Below, in pieces: positions 60,602 to 64,000 of a DNA stretch of 64,000 nucleotides (position 1 is the stretch's first letter; the number at the start of each line of letters is the position of its first letter). The stretch lies in assembly GCF_026745355.1 (NCBI RefSeq), contig NC_079202.1, positions 56,923,655-56,987,654 on the forward strand, in the 5' to 3' direction. A model generated the notes under the pieces. That model was not told where the DNA came from, searched no databases, and saw only the letters and a list, made by a program, of their open reading frames with translations. Source of the stretch: Beta vulgaris subsp. vulgaris. Its lineage: Eukaryota; Streptophyta; Magnoliopsida; Caryophyllales; Amaranthaceae. A program made the translations under genes and the position numbers.

Positions 60602-61250
60602 TTCCTTTTGTTCTTTTTTTTATCTTTCTCACTTGAAATCTTGATACTATTTTCAAATGGAATCTTCTCGATTTTTCTTTAATTATAAGAAAAAAAATAT
60701 AGTGATATGGAATTTTGTTTGATTCATCTCATCTTGCACTTTATAATATTCAATCATTATAATTTTTCCATATATATAAGGACTTTTTGAGATTTACCAC
60801 CTTTTTTTTTATCATTTGAGATTGACCATCTTTTAAAATCACAATTTTTAAAATAACCACTTATAAGTTCAATTTTTTAAATAACCACATTATATGACCT
60901 AAATCTCTTTAAATACATAACAATTGAGAGATTTTGTCCAAGAAATCGTTCATAAACAAAGGTTTAAACTTTATATATACATTCTAGTGAATAAAGGTGG
61001 AGGTAACAAAATCGCTTTTAAATCTTTTTGAAGACAATTTCCTTGATGAAATTTGTCATTTGGTATGTATTTAAAGAGATTTGGGTCAGATAAGATGGTT
61101 ATTTTAAAAAATAAACTTATAAGTTGGTTATTTTAAAAAACTTGATTTTATCAGGTAGTAAAAATCAAAAAATCTTATATAAGATATTTAATTTCAAATA
61201 AGTGCATTAAAATACACACAAAAGAATGCGATTGATAAAAAAAAAAGTAG
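60602..61250 (+). mobile_element. MITE split by a second MITE
   Basis: The outer element is a diverged member of the 55243 family (TATCTTTCTCACTTGAAATC at the left, GCGATTGATAAAAAA at the right, TA flanks). It is interrupted at about 60776-61182 by another element whose ends AAGGACTTTTTGAGATTTAC and AAGATTTTTTGATTTTTAC (inverted) are similar. After the insert, AGATATTTAATTTC resumes the family sequence. Confidence 0.65.
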
Positions 61251-61940
61251 TACTACTTCTATCCGTGCATCATTGGATCTACGTCGTCTCACGCATCAAA
61301 AACGTTTTGTCCTGAAATAATTTAGGTTGGTCGTAGTATTGTAAACATCCCACATTAATATTGCAATCACATTTTTTTTTATGGAAGCAATCACATGTTT
61401 CGTGGTTAGATAAGTTGCGAGCTCGTGAGGAGATTTAATAAAGCTTCAAATCCAACCATGTTATAAATTTTACTACTAATAAATAAAATTAACATAACAT
61501 TGTTATTTTACCAAAAATAAAATATGCTTTTACTTGAGGATTTCCTATTTATACGCATCATTTGGGACGCATGATATAAACTATTTAAATTATTGTTTTT
61601 TTTTTTTCCTTTTTCTTAAACTCTTCCCCTCTTCAAACTCTTATTTCCTTCTCTTCAGTATTATTTATAGAGTTTGCATCTCTTTTTCTATTTTATTTCC
61701 AATTCTAAGGTTTTAAACATTAAAATTTACCAAAGTACATCTAATACAACGATTCTCTTTATTTTATAATAACTAGATTAATTTAATTGTGTAATGCATA
61801 TATTAAGATTGACCAAATCTTTTAAATAATATATGAAAAGAATGTTATTGTCAAAGATGTTAAATTTAACTTGTCAAAGGACCAACTCAACCAAAAGCTT
61901 AAGCTTATGGTTGAGGCCTCAGGAATAGATTTATACTCTA
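61251..61940. other. AT-rich spacer
   Basis: No gene or clear element seen. The part near 61890-61940 (GGCCTCAACCATAAGC on the minus strand) may belong to the LTR remnant that follows. Confidence 0.35.
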
Positions 61941-62260
61941 TCACGCCCCCTCACGCAAGAGCCCTTTGGGCTTGAAGTGTGGATGCAGCACAAGTCTCCC
62001 TCATACTTGGCGCTAAATATTCCACTGAGAAATGAGGGGTGGATGAGATTCGAACCCGTGACCTTTTTATCACGCTGGCTCTTGATACCATGATAAACTT
62101 CTTTGGGCCCACACACAAGCCCATGTTGGAGGAGAGAGTGACCACATACAAAGTTGGCAGGGTTCCATCCTAAAACCAATTGGTGATAGGTGGAGTAACC
62201 CACCAATCTATATGTTAGTCATTCTCTCTCTAATTCTTCAATGTGGGACAATTATTTTCT
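61870..62260 (-). mobile_element. Small LTR-element remnant (TRIM-like)
   Basis: On the minus strand TGGTATCAAGAGCC (62094-62081), complementary to initiator Met tRNA, follows an LTR-like block ending TTTATCA. After about 130 bases comes a purine-rich TGAGGGGGCG (61954-61945), then TGATAGAGTATAAATC, which could open a 3' LTR. The two putative LTRs do not match each other, so the element is chimeric or badly decayed. Confidence 0.4.
62092..62236 (-). repeat. Left arm of a long inverted repeat
   Basis: About 140 bases that reappear inverted at 62651-62789 with very few differences (for example CCTATCACC against CATATCACC). Contains GGGCCCACACACAAGCC. Confidence 0.9.
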
Positions 62261-62319
62261 AACTCACATGTGGGCTTTTACTCTTAAGAATTATCAAGAA
62301 TTTTTGTCACTAAGAGCAG

Positions 62320-62640
62320 GGAGGACAAACCTGCGAGGCTCCGGCGAACGGGGGGGTTGACGGCAACGACCGGTGGCAACTAGCAACGACGGCAACGTGA
62401 CGCGGTGGCTGGGGTCTCGGTGGTGCTGCGCGTGCAGCAGTGACGCGCGAAGAAGAAGAGTGCGGGAGAGAAGAGAAGAGTGCGAGGCGGAGAGAGAACG
62501 TGAGTGCGCGCTGGTTGGCGGATCTCCGGCGAGTCGCGCAGGTGGCCGACGAGCGACTGCAAGGTGGGGGCGCGACTGAGCGTGGTGTGAGACCGGTGTC
62601 GTGCCACCGGTGGCAACCGGTGGTGGGTTGAAGGGGCGAA
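62320..62640. other. GC-rich island in the inverted-repeat loop
   Basis: An abrupt GC-rich stretch (GCGGAGAGAG, CCACCGGTGGCAACCGGTGG) in an AT-rich region. Open frames exist in several frames on both strands, as GC-rich sequence gives by chance, and none looks like a known protein. It could be a captured gene fragment. Confidence 0.5.
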
Positions 62641-62650
62641 ACAAATTAGA

Positions 62651-62789
62651 GAGAGAATGACTAACATATAGATTGGTGGGTTACTCCACATATCACCAAT
62701 TGGTTTTAGGATGGAACCCTGCCAACTTTGTATGTGGTCACTCTCTCCTCCAACATAGGCTTGTGTGTGGGCCCAAAGAAGTTTATCAT
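62651..62789 (+). repeat. Right arm of a long inverted repeat
   Basis: Inverted copy of 62092-62236. Here the LTR-like end is followed by TACTAGCC, not by a primer binding site. Confidence 0.9.
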
Positions 62790-62871
62790 ATACTAGCCTG
62801 TAGGAAATACCAACACATTGGCTGGTAAGGCATGCATAGCATGCTAAGAAAAGACCCCAACATAATGTTGG

Positions 62872-62945
62872 GAGTAAGGATCGAACCCGGCCCTGACCTC
62901 AAGGGTCAAGGGGGAGCACTCTACCCACTTGAGCTAACTCATATC
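62872..62945 (-). repeat. tRNA-derived SINE head
   Basis: On the minus strand GAGTTAGCTCAAGTGGGTAG (A box) is followed 45 bases later by GGGTTCGATCC (B box), a near-perfect pol III internal promoter. The spacing is longer than in a plain tRNA and there is no acceptor stem, so it is a SINE or tRNA-derived repeat. Confidence 0.5.
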
Positions 62946-63755
62946 CTTCTTTCTAGAAGTCCTTTATACTTCTATATATTGTTCATTATTAAACATACGA
63001 TAATACAATCATATTATATTTCTCTCACTCCTCTTTTAAACTTATCAGAACATGTAGTAATGTACTAATATACTATTATATGTGTTCTTGAGATGGTTTT
63101 GGGTAGTTTCGTGCAAAAAAAGGTATTGAACCAATTTTTAATGTGTGTTTAGTTTCTGGTTTAATCATATTATTTTACTTATTTCATATTATTTTTATAT
63201 TTGCTTTTACACGATCTTAAAAGTTTATCTTTTTACAAAGAGATATCGATAAAATATACTTTTGATAAGGGAATGCCACATGAACAATCTATTCTTTTTT
63301 GGTAAGCAACAAATTTTGTTGCACTACTCAAAACCAATCATGTATACATCACTAGGTTCCTTTGGTTTGGAGTTTTGGACAAACCTTTCAGGAATGATGA
63401 TCCCCCCAATTAACCCAAGTGACCAAAAACTAAACTAGCTAGGCTCCTGGCTCCCTTTGTCATAACAATACTCCTATAATATGTCTTTAAATACTTCATC
63501 AGTCTCAAAGTATAATATTATCTTTAATTTTCTATTTGGTTTGTCTCTTTGAATTTGTCACATTAACTATATTTGGTTCACCATTTTAATATTTCATGCA
63601 CATATTATCCAACCAAAATTTAAAAAGTAACAAAAGCTCAATGGGGCAAACAGACAGAGTGATGAATTTGGAATCTTAGATCACGGGCAACTAGTTACAA
63701 ACTGAAACTATGTAATATCAATTCATGTATACGTAACTAGTTTTTAGACTGTCGC
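62946..63755. other. AT-rich spacer
   Basis: No gene or clear element seen. Confidence 0.4.
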
Positions 63756-63756
63756 A

Positions 63757-63779
<23 letters not shown>
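63756..63779 (+). repeat. Poly-A run of 24
   Basis: A pure A tract lying between two copies of ACTAGTTTTTAGAC (63735 and 63786), that is, next to a duplicated Helitron-like end. Confidence 0.9.
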
Positions 63780-63786
<7 letters not shown>

Positions 63787-63787
<1 letters not shown>

Positions 63788-64000
63788 TAGTTTTTAGACC
63801 AGATTATGTTCCGGGTACATATATACCTCATCTATTAGTATTTTACATTGAAATTATAACACCAAATATTACTTGGTTTCAGTGCTTAAGACATTAATAC
63901 ACAAACTTGAGGTCATGTGGTCAAATCTTACACCATGAAAAATCTAATTTTTTTTATCATAACATGGAGTACATGAAGCTAAAACTTTAAAGGGTAGCGC
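63787..64000 (-). mobile_element. Helitron-like element, cut by window end
   Basis: Related to 17965-18228: CTAGTTTTTAGACCAGATTA at the 3' (minus-strand) end, then TTTACATTGAAATTATAACACC and the tRNA-like box GAGGTCATGTGGTCAAATC. The other terminus lies beyond the window. Confidence 0.6.

Noticed and set aside
62294..62691. Overlapping open frames in the GC-rich island as genes
   Set aside because: Several frames on both strands are open at once, as expected from high GC, and no known domain is visible.
62872..62945. Functional tRNA gene
   Set aside because: Good A and B boxes, but spacing is too long and there is no acceptor stem; a SINE-type repeat fits better.

Overview
This is a plant nuclear window, most likely from a eudicot. 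Three things point there: spliced germin-like protein genes, a plant Ty1/copia retrotransposon, CACTA (En/Spm) transposons, Helitrons and MITEs, and very AT-rich spacers. I cannot fix the species from sequence alone. The sequence carries many one-base indels at short runs, so some of the breaks described below may be read or assembly errors.

The host genes are a small germin-like protein (GLP) cluster, all on the plus strand. Each has two exons: exon 1 encodes the signal peptide and the first Cys, and exon 2 the cupin barrel. (1) A GLP pseudogene (2868-18896) has its single intron filled by a 6 kb copia element (3183-9140) and a 7.8 kb CACTA element (9434-17254). (2) An intact, more diverged GLP lies at 26957-29097. 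(3) A locus at 45727-51385 has an intact exon 2 (50793-51385) preceded by two exon 1 copies. The upstream copy (45727) is intact; the nearer one (49124) is frameshifted.

Locus A (1-23.5 kb) and locus B (31.1-56.3 kb) are copies of one ancestral segment. In locus B the promoter/exon 1/early-intron part has expanded into a tandem array (31.2-49.7 kb) of seven units. Every unit carries part or all of a 1.03 kb CACTA element with the same CAT flanks, and of a 1.2 kb PIF/Harbinger-like element. Two deletion forms recur in the array. One lacks promoter plus exon 1; the other also lacks the left third of the CACTA element. All rebuilt unit junctions share the same templated micro-duplication.

The two loci act as each other's empty-site control. 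The copia element, the 7.8 kb CACTA and the 1.4 kb CACTA are in A only. A 1.46 kb LTR element and two MITEs are in B only. Helitrons and one MITE are in both. This gives exact insertion sites and a relative order of events.

Right of 56.3 kb there is no gene: nested MITEs (Tourist-like, hAT with an 8 bp duplication, a split MITE), Helitrons, a LINE RNase H scrap, and an inverted pair of LTR-like arms around a GC-rich island.
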